A stretch of 64,000 bases of DNA from Epilithonimonas sp042695135. GTDB lineage: Bacteria; Bacteroidota; Bacteroidia; Flavobacteriales; Weeksellaceae. A program made the translations under genes and the position numbers. Location: contig NZ_CP170547.1 of the NCBI RefSeq assembly GCF_042695135.1, positions 1,240,001 to 1,304,000 of the forward strand, given 5' to 3'. Under the pieces are notes generated by a model that saw only the letters and a program-made list of their open reading frames with translations, ran no database searches and had not been told where the DNA came from. This document shows, in pieces, positions 35,659-45,007 of this stretch (position 1 is its first letter; every line of letters starts with the position of its first letter).

Positions 35659-36420
35659 TTATGAAGCTATATCTTCTGTTCTGCTTTGGTTCATCACTTT
35701 CAGGGCTTCTTCCGGAGATGAAAGGTATAATCTGTACATATCTTCCGTATTTCCAACTCTTATTTCGAAGTTGTTATTTTCTAATCCGGCAACAAATTGT
35801 TCTGCAACAAGAGTAGGAGAGATACCGCTTTTCCCACCGATTGGTGCAGAAAATTCTGTGTCAACCAATGGCGGCATCAATTCAAAAACTTTGACATTGG
35901 TTTCTTTGCTCAATGCCAGACGCAAATATTGGGTATAGGAATGCAGCGCCGCTTTACTTGCAGAATAGGTTGCCAGAGCGCCCGGAACAAAAGCTACGAC
36001 TGAAGAAACGTTTACAATTGCAGCGTTTTCCTGAGTTTTTAAAAGCGGTAAAAGCTTCTCGTTGAGTCTGATAATAGATAGATAATTGGTCAGCATTTCG
36101 TCCTCAGCTTTCTCAAAAGCATTTACATTTTCTGAAATGATATCGTAAACTAAAGCGCGTCCGGCGTTGTTGATTACCATATTCAGCTGAGGAAATTCTG
36201 TCTTGATTTGAGCAACTAATTTTTCCACATTTTCTGAATTCGACACATCCGAAACGATGGTTTTTACATTGTTGAGTTTTGAAGCGGCTTGATTCAGGCG
36301 CTCTTCATTTCGTCCCGTGATGATGACGTTGTTTCCTTTTTCGGACAATAATTTTGCGATTTCGAAGCCGATTCCTGCGCTTCCTCCGGTAACTAAAACT
36401 GTGTTGTTTGTTGTGTTCAT
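35659..36420 (-). CDS. Short-chain dehydrogenase/reductase (SDR)
   Basis: 253-residue classical SDR. The cofactor motif is TGGSAGIGFEIAKLL (about 11-25), the structural NNAGRAL follows near 87, the catalytic Ser lies in VNVSSVVAFVPG and the Tyr/Lys pair in YSASKAAL (about 155-162). VFELMPPLVDTEF after the active site fits the DltE-like branch. The substrate is unknown. It is 12 bases after the quinone oxidoreductase gene in the TetR-controlled operon, suggesting a reductive detoxification role. Confidence 0.93.
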   Translation of the reverse strand: MNTTNNTVLVTGGSAGIGFEIAKLLSEKGNNVIITGRNEERLNQAASKLNNVKTIVSDVSNSENVEKLVAQIKTEFPQLNMVINNAGRALVYDIISENVNAFEKAEDEMLTNYLSIIRLNEKLLPLLKTQENAAIVNVSSVVAFVPGALATYSASKAALHSYTQYLRLALSKETNVKVFELMPPLVDTEFSAPIGGKSGISPTLVAEQFVAGLENNNFEIRVGNTEDMYRLYLSSPEEALKVMNQSRTEDIAS

Positions 36421-36432
36421 AATGATTTGATA

Positions 36433-37434
36433 TTATTTGATTTTGATAATTACTTTTCCTTTTGCTCTGCCACTTTCGACATAATTTAATGCGTCATTGG
36501 TTTGTTCGAAAGGAAATATTTTGTCTATTGTAGGTTTTATAATTCCGTTTTCTATGAGTTTTGAGATTTCCGTCAGTTGTTTGCCATTTGCCAGCATAAA
36601 TAGAAAAGAGTAATCTGCGTTTTGCTTCCTGGCGAGTTTTTTCGTTTTGAAACTTAACAGAAACATGACTGTTCTAAGGAAGAAATTGAGTCCTGTTTTC
36701 TTTGCAAAAGCAGCATCGGGTGGACCTGAAATTGAAATTAATTTTCCTCCGGGTTTTAAGATATTAAGAGATTTTTCTAATGTTTTTTGGTCTTGGCTGT
36801 TCAGAACCAGATCATAATCTTTCAAAATGTTTTCAAAATCCTGAGTTTTATAATCGATGACAACATCGGCTCCCAATTCTTTCACCAAATCAAAATTCTT
36901 TTCACTGGTCGTAGTCGCTACAAAAGCACCCAAATGTTTGGCTAACTGGATAGCAATTGTTCCAACGCCTCCGGAACCTGCCTGGATAAAAACTTTTTGA
37001 CCTTTTTTAAGATTTGCTTTCTCGATGAAGGCCTGCCAGACCGTCAAGCCAACGAGTGGAATAGAAGCGGCTTCTTCCATCGAAATAATCTTTGGTTTTG
37101 GAGCAACAAAATTTTCCTTGATTGCGATATATTCTGCAAATGCACCAATATGGAAATCCGGAACTCTGGAAAAAACCTCGTCTCCAACTTTGAAATTTGT
37201 CACTTTTGAACCAGTTTTTTTAATGATTCCCGCAACGTCGTGTCCTAATATCAGAGGGAATTTGTAAGGAAGCAGCATCTTGAATTCGCCGCTTTTCAAT
37301 TTGTTGTCCAACTGATTCACGCTTGCAGAATGGATCTCTACCAAAACTTCATCTTCTTTGATGTTGGGTTCAGGAAACTCGACTAATTCTAATTGGTCTG
37401 TTTTGCTGTAACGTTGTATTGTGAATGCTTTCAT
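36433..37434 (-). CDS. Zinc-free MDR oxidoreductase, quinone oxidoreductase-like
   Basis: 333-residue medium-chain dehydrogenase/reductase. GroES-like N-terminus with PYKFPLILGHDVAGII and KVGDEVFSRV, then the NADPH-binding motif FIQAGSGGVGTIAIQLAKHL near 148-167. The cysteine cluster of the structural zinc is missing, as in NADPH:quinone reductases. ADVVIDYKTQDFENIL and RAKGKVIIKIK are family-typical. It is the first gene of the operon after tetR, and an operator copy lies immediately upstream (37443-37466), so it is the most likely direct target of the TetR repressor. Confidence 0.92.
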   Translation of the reverse strand: MKAFTIQRYSKTDQLELVEFPEPNIKEDEVLVEIHSASVNQLDNKLKSGEFKMLLPYKFPLILGHDVAGIIKKTGSKVTNFKVGDEVFSRVPDFHIGAFAEYIAIKENFVAPKPKIISMEEAASIPLVGLTVWQAFIEKANLKKGQKVFIQAGSGGVGTIAIQLAKHLGAFVATTTSEKNFDLVKELGADVVIDYKTQDFENILKDYDLVLNSQDQKTLEKSLNILKPGGKLISISGPPDAAFAKKTGLNFFLRTVMFLLSFKTKKLARKQNADYSFLFMLANGKQLTEISKLIENGIIKPTIDKIFPFEQTNDALNYVESGRAKGKVIIKIK

Positions 37435-37442
37435 AGTATTGT

Positions 37443-37466
37443 TTAAATACCAATCGGTATATTTTT
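37443..37466. promoter_or_regulatory. TetR operator copy 1, before the quinone oxidoreductase gene
   Basis: Core ATACCAATCGGTAT (37447-37460) with perfect 5-bp arms ATACC/GGTAT. The surrounding 24 bases are identical to copy 2 at 38108-38131. Confidence 0.75.
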
Positions 37467-37478
37467 GGTTAAAAAATT

Positions 37479-38072
37479 TTATTTGATTAATTCTGTATCA
37501 ATTATTTTTTCGATTCTTTCTAAGGCTTGAAAAAGAAGACTTTGATTATTGGTCGTCTTAGAAAGTAGAATTCCGCCTTCTATCAGCATTATAAAAAGAT
37601 AGGAATAGTCTGATGCGTTTACAGAATCCAGGATTTCATTTTTAGTTTTTCCTTCTTCGATGATTGCGGCGAATTTATTGGACCATCCCGCAAAACTTTT
37701 TGCCACTTCTGCCTTAAGAAAAGGCATTGTATCATCGCATTCTATTGCGGTATTCATTATAGGACAGCCACCACGCGAAAAATTGTTGTCCCAGGAGTTT
37801 CTGTAATAATTCAGAATAGTGATCAGCTTTTCACGAGTTATCATTTCAGGTGTTAGATTATTTTCAAGTCCCGATGCAAGGCGTTTTGCATTGAACAGAT
37901 AAACTTCTTTTGCGACTTCATCTTTGTTCTCGAAGTTGCCGTAGATGCTTCCTTTCGTGAGACCGGTTGCCTCGGTAATGTCAGACAAAGACGTTCCCGC
38001 ATAACCTTTCTTGTTAAAAATCTCTGCTGTACTCTCGATAATGAACTGTCTTGTTTTTTCTGCTTTTGACAT
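37479..38072 (-). CDS. TetR/AcrR family repressor of the adjacent operon
   Basis: 197 residues from the chosen ATG (MSKAEKTRQFIIE); an ATG 24 bases upstream would add eight residues not typical of the family. The N-terminal HTH is clear: STAEIFNKKGYAGTSLSDITEATGLTKGSIYGNFENKDEVAKEV (about 11-54). The ligand domain contains RGGCPIMNTAIECDDTMPFL, the layout seen in repressors related to AcuR/NemR-type electrophile or quinone sensors; the single Cys in GGCP could be redox-active (inference). Two identical operator sites lie upstream of this gene and in the gap to the next one, pointing to self-regulation. Confidence 0.92.
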   Translation of the reverse strand: MSKAEKTRQFIIESTAEIFNKKGYAGTSLSDITEATGLTKGSIYGNFENKDEVAKEVYLFNAKRLASGLENNLTPEMITREKLITILNYYRNSWDNNFSRGGCPIMNTAIECDDTMPFLKAEVAKSFAGWSNKFAAIIEEGKTKNEILDSVNASDYSYLFIMLIEGGILLSKTTNNQSLLFQALERIEKIIDTELIK

Positions 38073-38107
38073 TTTGTAACTGAATTTACTTTGCAAAGAT
38101 ATACAAA

Positions 38108-38131
38108 TTAAATACCAATCGGTATATTTTT
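38108..38131. promoter_or_regulatory. TetR operator copy 2, before tetR
   Basis: Same 24 bases as copy 1; core ATACCAATCGGTAT at 38112-38125. Confidence 0.75.
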
Positions 38132-38154
38132 ATTAATTATTTTTAAATACAATA

Positions 38155-38190
38155 AAAAAAATGCTCCCAGAAAATTCCGGAAGCATTTCA
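38155..38190 (-). terminator. Terminator of the RND operon
   Basis: ATGCTCC and GGAAGCAT pair imperfectly, with poly-A on the plus strand giving a U tract after the outer-membrane factor gene. Confidence 0.65.
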
Positions 38191-38250
38191 AGTAAAAAAA
38201 TAGTGTACTTATATTAGAATTAAATCTAATTGCGATTAGCCAATAGCTAA

Positions 38251-39699
38251 TTATTTCCAGCCGCCACCTAAGCTTTTGTAAATATTGACAACCGTGCTCA
38301 GTTGTCTTTCTTTAGCTTCGATGAGTTCCATTTTGGCATCAAGCGCATCACGCTGATTCATCAGAACTTCCAGATAATCTGCCCGCGAATTCCGGAACAA
38401 TTGATTGGCGATTCCAATTCCATCATCCAAAGCTTTAGATTCCTGAGCTTTCAGTTCGTAATATTTATCAAGGTTTTTGATCTTTGACATTTGATTGGCA
38501 ACATCAATGTAAGCACTCAGAATTGTTTTATCATATTCGTACAATGCCTGGATCTGTTTTGCATCAGCCGTTTTGAATTGTGCCTGGATAGCAGTTTTAT
38601 TAATAAGCGGCCCAGCCAATTCTCCAACAAGATTGTAAGCGATAGATTCTGGCAATTTCACCAAATAAGAAGGATTGAAAGCTTCCAAACCAAGTGTAGC
38701 ATTGATTTCCAGACTTGGATAGAACTCTTTTCTTGCTGCTTCTACGTCTAGTTTTGCAGCTTGCAGTTCCAGTTCAGCTTGCTTGATGTCAGGACGATTT
38801 GCCAATAACTGGGACGGGATTCCTGTATAAACTGTTTGCGGAACGATCGACATAAAACTTTCTTTCGTTCTTACAATCGGTTGTGGATAACGTCCAAGCA
38901 ATACATTGATTTCGTTTTCCTTTTCCGTGATCTGCTGTTTCAGGTCATATTCTGTTGCATTGGATTTTGCCAGTTCTGCCTCGAATTTTTTAACTGCCAA
39001 TTCAGTTGTAGCCATCGCTTCTTTCTGGATTTTTGCAATTTCGAGTGCTTTTTTCTGTAATTCCATATACTGATGGATAATATCCAGCTGATTATCCAGC
39101 GACAATAATTCATAATAATTATCCGCAACTTCAGAAATCAAACTTGATAAAACGAAATTTTTCCCTTCAACTGTTGAAAGATAATGAGCAACCGCAGCTT
39201 TTTTCTCAGTTCTGAGTTTTCCCCAGATATCAATCTCCCAATTTGCCATCAATCCACCTTCGAAATTTCCCAGATTCTCAGGAACTTCTTTACCATCTGT
39301 TATTTCTGTGGAAGCATCGCCGGCTCCGGTACTGGTGTATCTTCCAACTTTTTCAATGCCGGCGCCAAGTCTTGCAGCTACAGTCGGACTAAGTTTTCCG
39401 TTTTTGTACAACACATCGCTTTTCGCAATTTCTATTTCCTGCAATGTGATCATCAATTCCTGATTGTTTTTCAGGGCTTCATCGATCAGATTTACAAGAT
39501 TCGGATCTGTGAAAAACTGTTTCCAAGGTGTGATTCCGGAATTGTTTTCAACTGTCGTTTGATTGTCAAAATTCTGAGGGATCGTTTCTTTCACCTGATC
39601 CTGAATTTTGGTAGCCATCGGTGCTTTACAACTTGCCAGAGCAAGAGAAAAAGCAATTGCCGCAATTTTATTTTTATGATTAAGAAAATAACTATTCAT
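38251..39699 (-). CDS. RND efflux outer-membrane factor (NodT/TolC family lipoprotein)
   Basis: 482-residue outer-membrane channel of a tripartite efflux pump. Lipoprotein signal with lipobox ALASC (Cys near residue 24). Two long TolC-type repeats follow: GITPWKQFFTDPNLVNLIDE, LMANWEIDIWGKLRTEKKAA and SRADYLEVLMNQRDALDAKM; PSQLLANRPDIKQAELELQA is the hallmark of NodT-family proteins. Last gene of the adaptor-permease-channel operon. It is separated from the permease by 196 bases holding four small hairpins, so its expression may be tuned separately. Confidence 0.94.
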   Translation of the reverse strand: MNSYFLNHKNKIAAIAFSLALASCKAPMATKIQDQVKETIPQNFDNQTTVENNSGITPWKQFFTDPNLVNLIDEALKNNQELMITLQEIEIAKSDVLYKNGKLSPTVAARLGAGIEKVGRYTSTGAGDASTEITDGKEVPENLGNFEGGLMANWEIDIWGKLRTEKKAAVAHYLSTVEGKNFVLSSLISEVADNYYELLSLDNQLDIIHQYMELQKKALEIAKIQKEAMATTELAVKKFEAELAKSNATEYDLKQQITEKENEINVLLGRYPQPIVRTKESFMSIVPQTVYTGIPSQLLANRPDIKQAELELQAAKLDVEAARKEFYPSLEINATLGLEAFNPSYLVKLPESIAYNLVGELAGPLINKTAIQAQFKTADAKQIQALYEYDKTILSAYIDVANQMSKIKNLDKYYELKAQESKALDDGIGIANQLFRNSRADYLEVLMNQRDALDAKMELIEAKERQLSTVVNIYKSLGGGWK

Positions 39700-39718
39700 A
39701 CTATTTTATTTTTTTATT

Positions 39719-39872
39719 GTCTCAGAGAGACTAACTGTTAATAGATTTTGTTTATAGATCTTCCGAAAAGTTCCATCGGAACGACCTGTTTTTCTAATAC
39801 TTCAGTCCGCTCCTCCGGAGCTTGAATTTGGATTGTTCTTTGATTTCTATTAACAGTTTGCCTCTCCGAGGC
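39719..39872. repeat. Array of four 13-bp hairpins with 24-bp imperfect terminal inverted repeats
   Basis: Hairpins (5-bp stem, 3-base loop): GTCTCAGAGAGAC at 39719-39731, GTTCCATCGGAAC at 39770-39782, GCTCCTCCGGAGC at 39809-39821 and GCCTCTCCGAGGC at 39860-39872. Starts are spaced 51, 39 and 51 bp. The outer 24 bases (39721-39744 and 39847-39870) are inverted repeats matching at 21 of 24 positions, including the perfect 12-mer AACTGTTAATAG. The whole lies in the RND transcript between permease and channel. Confidence 0.8.
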
Positions 39873-39895
39873 TTTATCATTTGTTTTTGAATTTA

Positions 39896-42800
39896 TTATT
39901 GGTTATCCACGTTAGGATTTTTATCTTCAAATTTTCCATCGTGTTGGTAAGGTTCGGTGTTTTCTGTAAGAGGATTTTCCTCTTCGTAATAAGTCAGTTT
40001 AGACTTCGCAGCAATGTTCGCAAAAATGTAGTACAATCCAGGGATGATCATCAATCCGAAGATGGTTCCGATCAACATTCCGCCGGCTGCGGCTGTTCCA
40101 ATTGTTCTGTTTCCAACGGCTCCAGGTCCTGTTGCCAAGGCTAATGGAATCAATCCTGCGATGAAGGCAAAAGATGTCATCAAAATCGGACGGAATCTCA
40201 AAGATGCGCCTTGCAAAGCTGCTTCTTTTGTTGAAAGTCCTTCTTCTGCTTTCTTCTGGACGGCAAATTCGACAATCAAAACAGCATTCTTACCGAGTAA
40301 TCCGATGAGCATGACCATCGCCACCTGAGCATAGATATTATTCTCCAATCCGAAAAGATCCAGACATAAAAACGCTCCGAAAATCCCCGTTGGCAAAGAC
40401 AAAATAATTGGCAAAGGCAAAATGAAACTTTCATATTGAGCGGAAAGAATCAGATAAACGAATCCAAGACAAACCAGGAAAATGTAAATTGCCTCATTCC
40501 CTCTGGAAACCTCATCTTTTGAAATTCCCGCCCAGTCGATTCCGAAACCTCTTGGCAATGTTTTGTCAGCAACTTCCTGAATTGCTTTGATCGCATCACC
40601 AGAACTGTAACCCGGCGCCGGCGTTCCGCTGACTTCGGAAGAGTTGTACATATTATGTCTCGTGATTTCGGATAGTCCATATACCTTTTCAAGATGCATA
40701 AAATCTGAGTATGGAACCATTTCATCTTTATTATTTTTTACATAAAGTTTCAGGATGTCACTTGGCAAAGCACGATATTGCGGTCCGGCCTGAACAATTA
40801 CTTTATAAGGTCTGTCGAATCGGATAAAACTTGTTTCGTAATTGGAACCGACCAAAGTAGAGAGATTGTCCATCGCTTTTTCGATTGTCACTCCTTTTTG
40901 CTCAGCCAAATCATTATCGATTTTCAACATGTATTGAGGGAAACTCGCTGAGTAGAAACTAAATGCTGACCCCAATTCCGGACGTTTTTTCAGTTCCTTC
41001 ACAAAGTCATTACTTACGGTTTCCATTTTGTGATAGTCGCCGCTACCGGCTTTGTCCAACAATCTAAGTTCAAAGCCACCTGCTGCTCCATAACCGGGAA
41101 TTGATGGCGGTTGAAAGAATTCAATATTAGCTCCGGGAATTTCTTTTGCTTTTTGCTCTAATTGTTCAATGATTTCAGAAGCAGATTCTTTTCGGTCTTC
41201 CCAACTTTTTAGATTGATCAGACAAGTTCCAGAGTTAGATCCGGTTCCCTCTGTCAAAATTTCATAACCGGCCAAAGATGATACGGATGAAACACCATCT
41301 ATATCTTCAGAAGCTTTCTGCAATTGTAATGCAATCTGATTGGTTCTTTCTAAAGTTGATCCAGGCGGCGTTTGGATAATGGCGTAAATCATTCCCTGAT
41401 CTTCACTTGGGATAAATCCTGTCGGTAATTTATTACTCAAAAAGAAAGTCCCAAGACAGAAAAGAACAAGCAAGGGGAGTGTTATCATTTTTCGTGTAAC
41501 AACTTTAGTAAGCAAGCCGTGATATTTGTTAGCACCGACCGTAAATATATTGTTGAAGCCATCCAAAAATCTCGTCAATGGTGTTCTCTTTTTCTCTTTT
41601 CCGTGGTTGTTTTTCAGGATCAAGGCACATAAAGCCGGTGTCAAAGTCAAAGCCACAACGCCTGACAAAATGATTGAAGAAACCATTGTAATTGAGAATT
41701 GACGATAGAAAACCCCAACCGGACCGGACATAAACGCCACAGGAATGAAAACCGAAGCCATTACCAAAGTGATTGCAATAATCGCCCCGCTGATTTCGTG
41801 CATTGCTTCCTCCGTTGCTTTGAGCGGCGAGAGATGCTTTTCCTCCATCTTGGCGTGGACGGCTTCTATGACCACAATCGCATCATCAACGACAATTCCG
41901 ATTGCCATTACTAAAGCGAAGAGTGAAATTAGATTTAATGTAATTCCGAATGCTGACATGATTGCAAAAGTTCCTATCAAAGAAACCGGGACTGCAATCG
42001 TCGGAATCAATGTTGAACGCCAGTCGCCTAAGAAAAGAAAAACCACGATTGCCACTAATATGAAGGCTTCAAATAAAGTGTGAATTACTTTTTCTATCGA
42101 TGCGTCCAAAAATCGGGAAACGTCATAACTGATCTCGTAATGCATTCCTTTCGGGAAGCTGTTTTTATTAAGATCCTCCATCAAGGCTTTCACATTCTTG
42201 ATAACGTCGCTGGCATTGGAACCGTAAGATTGTTTGATGGTAATCGCCGCCGATGGTTTTCCGTTCAAGGTAGAGTAGATGTCATACATTGAGCTTCCGA
42301 ATTCTACATCGGCAACATCTTTCAATCTTACAAATTCACCATTCGGATTTGATTTGAGAATGATATTTCCGTAATCTTTTTCGTTGCTGTAACGGCCCGG
42401 ATATTTCAGAATATATTCAAAAGACTGAGAACGCTTACCGGAACTTTCACCAGTTTTTCCCGGTGAAGCTTCCAGACTTTGAGAGTTAAGTGCTTCCATT
42501 ACCTCATCAGCGGAGATATCGTAAGCCGTCATTCTATCAGGTTTCAGCCAGACACGCATCGCGTATTCACGGGTTCCAAGGATGTCAGCTTCACCAACGC
42601 CTTTTACCCTTTTCAGTTCAGAAAGAAGGTTGATGTCTGCAAAGTTGAAAAGGAACTTCTGATTGGCTTTCGGATCATCACTGTAAAGGTTGATATACAT
42701 TAGCATATTCGGTTCTTCACGGGTGATTTTCACACCTTCACGAACTACCAAAGGTGGTAATTTATTGATGGCAGAAGAGATATGATTCTGAACATTAATT

Positions 42801-43111
42801 GCGGCAACATTCGGGTCTGTTCCTAAGTCGAATACAACCTGGATAGAAGCTTCACCATCATTTCCTGCGTCGGAAGTCATATACTTCATTCCGGGAATTC
42901 CGTTGAGTGCTCTTTCCATTGGGATTACCACGGATTTGATGAGCAATTCGTTGTTAGCTCCGGGATATTCTGCCGTGATATTTACTTTTGGCGGAGAGAT
43001 CGACGGGAACTGGGTTACAGGTAATTTTACCAAAGATAAAATCCCTAAAAATACGATGATCAAAGAGATCACGATGGACAGAACTGGTCTGCGAATGAAT
43101 TTTTTAAACAT
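39896..43111 (-). CDS. RND multidrug efflux permease (AcrB/HAE1 family)
   Basis: 1071-residue proton-driven drug pump of the inner membrane. Twelve helices and two large periplasmic loops are visible. The proton-relay residues are present: the Asp pair in MAIGIVVDDAIVVIEAV (helix 4) and the Lys in LIGLLGKNAVLIVEF (helix 10). N-terminal FIRRPVLSIVISLIIVFLG, KLPVTQFPSISPPKVNITAEYPGA and TGFIPSEDQGMIYAI are standard HAE1 landmarks. The C-terminus carries an acidic extension. It follows the adaptor gene by 90 bases and precedes the outer-membrane factor. Substrates cannot be told. Confidence 0.97.
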   Translation of the reverse strand: MFKKFIRRPVLSIVISLIIVFLGILSLVKLPVTQFPSISPPKVNITAEYPGANNELLIKSVVIPMERALNGIPGMKYMTSDAGNDGEASIQVVFDLGTDPNVAAINVQNHISSAINKLPPLVVREGVKITREEPNMLMYINLYSDDPKANQKFLFNFADINLLSELKRVKGVGEADILGTREYAMRVWLKPDRMTAYDISADEVMEALNSQSLEASPGKTGESSGKRSQSFEYILKYPGRYSNEKDYGNIILKSNPNGEFVRLKDVADVEFGSSMYDIYSTLNGKPSAAITIKQSYGSNASDVIKNVKALMEDLNKNSFPKGMHYEISYDVSRFLDASIEKVIHTLFEAFILVAIVVFLFLGDWRSTLIPTIAVPVSLIGTFAIMSAFGITLNLISLFALVMAIGIVVDDAIVVIEAVHAKMEEKHLSPLKATEEAMHEISGAIIAITLVMASVFIPVAFMSGPVGVFYRQFSITMVSSIILSGVVALTLTPALCALILKNNHGKEKKRTPLTRFLDGFNNIFTVGANKYHGLLTKVVTRKMITLPLLVLFCLGTFFLSNKLPTGFIPSEDQGMIYAIIQTPPGSTLERTNQIALQLQKASEDIDGVSSVSSLAGYEILTEGTGSNSGTCLINLKSWEDRKESASEIIEQLEQKAKEIPGANIEFFQPPSIPGYGAAGGFELRLLDKAGSGDYHKMETVSNDFVKELKKRPELGSAFSFYSASFPQYMLKIDNDLAEQKGVTIEKAMDNLSTLVGSNYETSFIRFDRPYKVIVQAGPQYRALPSDILKLYVKNNKDEMVPYSDFMHLEKVYGLSEITRHNMYNSSEVSGTPAPGYSSGDAIKAIQEVADKTLPRGFGIDWAGISKDEVSRGNEAIYIFLVCLGFVYLILSAQYESFILPLPIILSLPTGIFGAFLCLDLFGLENNIYAQVAMVMLIGLLGKNAVLIVEFAVQKKAEEGLSTKEAALQGASLRFRPILMTSFAFIAGLIPLALATGPGAVGNRTIGTAAAGGMLIGTIFGLMIIPGLYYIFANIAAKSKLTYYEEENPLTENTEPYQHDGKFEDKNPNVDNQ

Positions 43112-43200
43112 AAAAAATTATATTTTTTGTTAGATAATAGACTTTTAGATAATGCATTGTTGAGCAATCATTTATCATTCATCAATTATCATTTATGCAT

Positions 43201-44286
43201 TTAGTCTGCGTTTAATTTTAATGATTGTAAAACTTTCTTAGGATCCTGGAATTTGGTTTCCACTTTCTGATCGTCTTTTACTTTCTGTACGCCTTCTAAC
43301 AGGAATTTGTCATTTTCATTAAGACCTTCGGAGACGACGTACATATCAGGAAGCGAGTAAGAAACTTTGATGTTTTTCGAACTTACTTTTCCGTTTTTAT
43401 CCACCACGAAAACATAGATCTGATCCTGGATTTCGTAAGTTGCTTTCTGTGGAATGATCAATGCGTTTTTCAATGGAACTGTCATTTGGACTTTTCCGGT
43501 TTCGCCGTTTCTTAATAATTGATTTTTATTCGGGAATTTGGCTCGGAAAGCAATGTTTCCTGTTTCGTTATCAAATTCACCTTCGATGTTTGCAATCGTT
43601 CCCTTATCTGGAAGCAGTTCTCCATTTGCCATTACAAGAGAAACTACATTATTTCCTCTTTCTGCAGAATGTGTCTGATAATTGATATATTCCGGCTCCG
43701 AAACATTGAAATAAGCGTAAACTCCGGTATTGTCGGAAAGACTTGTCAGTAAATCGCCTTCATCGATCAAACTTCCCAATTTCAAAGGAATTCTGTTGAT
43801 ATATCCTGAGAAAGGAGCTTTCACATTCGTGAAGTTGAGGTGGATTTGTGCCAATCTCATTTCGGCATTGGCGGCGTCCAGTTTTGCTTTTGACATGGCT
43901 CTTTCGTTTTTGGAAACGATGTTGTTACTTGCCAATGTGCTGGAGTTCTGTAATTCGATTTTTGCCTGTTCTACTTCAGCCTGAGCTTTCAGAAGTTCCG
44001 CCTGATAGATTTGAGGCATAATTCTGAAAAGCGTCTGTCCGGCTTGTACGAACTGACCTTCGTCAACATATATTTTCTCAAGGAAACCTTTTTCCTGAGC
44101 GCGAATCTCGATATTTTTCAGGGACTGGATCTGCGCCACATAGTCTTTTGTGATGACAGTGTCCATTTTTACAGGCGTGGTTACGGGATAAACGACTGTT
44201 TCTTCTTTTTCTTCTTTTTTGTCTTTACAGCTAAAGATAATCAGCAGTGCGCTGAGAGCAACAGAGAATGTGACTCTTTTGTTCAT
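43201..44286 (-). CDS. RND efflux periplasmic adaptor (membrane fusion lipoprotein)
   Basis: 361 residues from the ATG at 44286 (MNKRVTFSVALSALLIIFSC), preferred over one 24 bases upstream because it gives a regular lipoprotein signal with Cys at residue 20. Barrel-sandwich/lipoyl halves (IEIRAQEKGFLEKIYVDEGQ and NVKAPFSGYINRIPLKLGSL) enclose an alpha-hairpin (AELLKAQAEVEQAKIELQNS). The beta-barrel and membrane-proximal domains follow. First gene of the RND operon, linking the permease to the outer-membrane channel. No regulator gene is adjacent upstream. Confidence 0.95.
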   Translation of the reverse strand: MNKRVTFSVALSALLIIFSCKDKKEEKEETVVYPVTTPVKMDTVITKDYVAQIQSLKNIEIRAQEKGFLEKIYVDEGQFVQAGQTLFRIMPQIYQAELLKAQAEVEQAKIELQNSSTLASNNIVSKNERAMSKAKLDAANAEMRLAQIHLNFTNVKAPFSGYINRIPLKLGSLIDEGDLLTSLSDNTGVYAYFNVSEPEYINYQTHSAERGNNVVSLVMANGELLPDKGTIANIEGEFDNETGNIAFRAKFPNKNQLLRNGETGKVQMTVPLKNALIIPQKATYEIQDQIYVFVVDKNGKVSSKNIKVSYSLPDMYVVSEGLNENDKFLLEGVQKVKDDQKVETKFQDPKKVLQSLKLNAD

Positions 44287-44480
44287 AATTTTCATTTTTA
44301 GGTAATTCACGAACCTTTCGGTTTCATTTTAAATAATTTTTATTTTTTTTAATCAAGGATTGAATCAATGATCAGAAAGACCATCAGATTCAATTAAGTT
44401 TTGAATGCGGGAAATTTCAAAAACAACAAGGGTTATTACCACTTTGGAATAAGGGTAATTTTGTTTTCGAAAATTGAATT

Positions 44481-44864
44481 TTAAATACGGATAGAACGCA
44501 GCAGGATGAACCTTTTTACCGAATAAATAATGGTTTCCGGGTCGTGGAATTTTTGTTTTGTGCGTCTGAAATATAAATGTAAAAGATATCCCAATCCAAA
44601 TACAGCAAAAACGGCAATGGCATTAAGGGAATTTGAGAAATTAAGATCGAGATTGACCTCTTCCGGAGCATCTAAAGAATCATTGATCTGCTGAAAAGAT
44701 GCTTTTTCTAAAGACTTGTCAATGTGATGCTTCTTAGCAAAAGAAAAAATATGGGATGAGATATTCTGAGTTTCAAAACCTGGCTGAAGGTCAAGAGACT
44801 GCTTGTTCTCTGCTATAAACAGCAGAAAAATGCTCATCAGTAAATATATAATTCCTTTTTTCAT
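44481..44864 (-). CDS. Small exported or membrane protein of unknown function
   Basis: 127 residues, family not recognised. An N-terminal hydrophobic segment (KKGIIYLLMSIFLLFIAE) acts as signal or anchor. A second helix is near 85-104 (LNAIAVFAVFGLGYLLHLYF), followed by a basic tail (RRTKQKFHDPETI). The middle part is polar. Position between the RND operon and a divergent phosphopantetheinyl transferase gives no functional clue. Confidence 0.55.
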   Translation of the reverse strand: MKKGIIYLLMSIFLLFIAENKQSLDLQPGFETQNISSHIFSFAKKHHIDKSLEKASFQQINDSLDAPEEVNLDLNFSNSLNAIAVFAVFGLGYLLHLYFRRTKQKFHDPETIIYSVKRFILLRSIRI

Positions 44865-44971
44865 TTCGGTACTGCAAATTTACTCTGTTATATGTTAACA
44901 AGATCTTAAATATGAAAATTTAAGGAATTTTTAAGTTGTGGTTTGATAATTTTTGTATTTTGTGAAATTAT

Positions 44972-44979
44972 TATCTTTG
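44972..44979 (+). promoter_or_regulatory. Promoter of the phosphopantetheinyl transferase gene
   Basis: TATCTTTG (TAnnTTTG), candidate -33 TTTG at 44952-44955, 28 bases before the ATG at 45008. Confidence 0.6.
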
Positions 44980-45007
44980 TCATCATTCAATTAACCAGAA
45001 ATATCCC

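Noticed and set aside
39719..39872. Possible short CRISPR array
   Set aside because: The four 13-bp motifs are different hairpins rather than one repeated unit, spacers differ in length (26-38 bases) and no cas gene is present.
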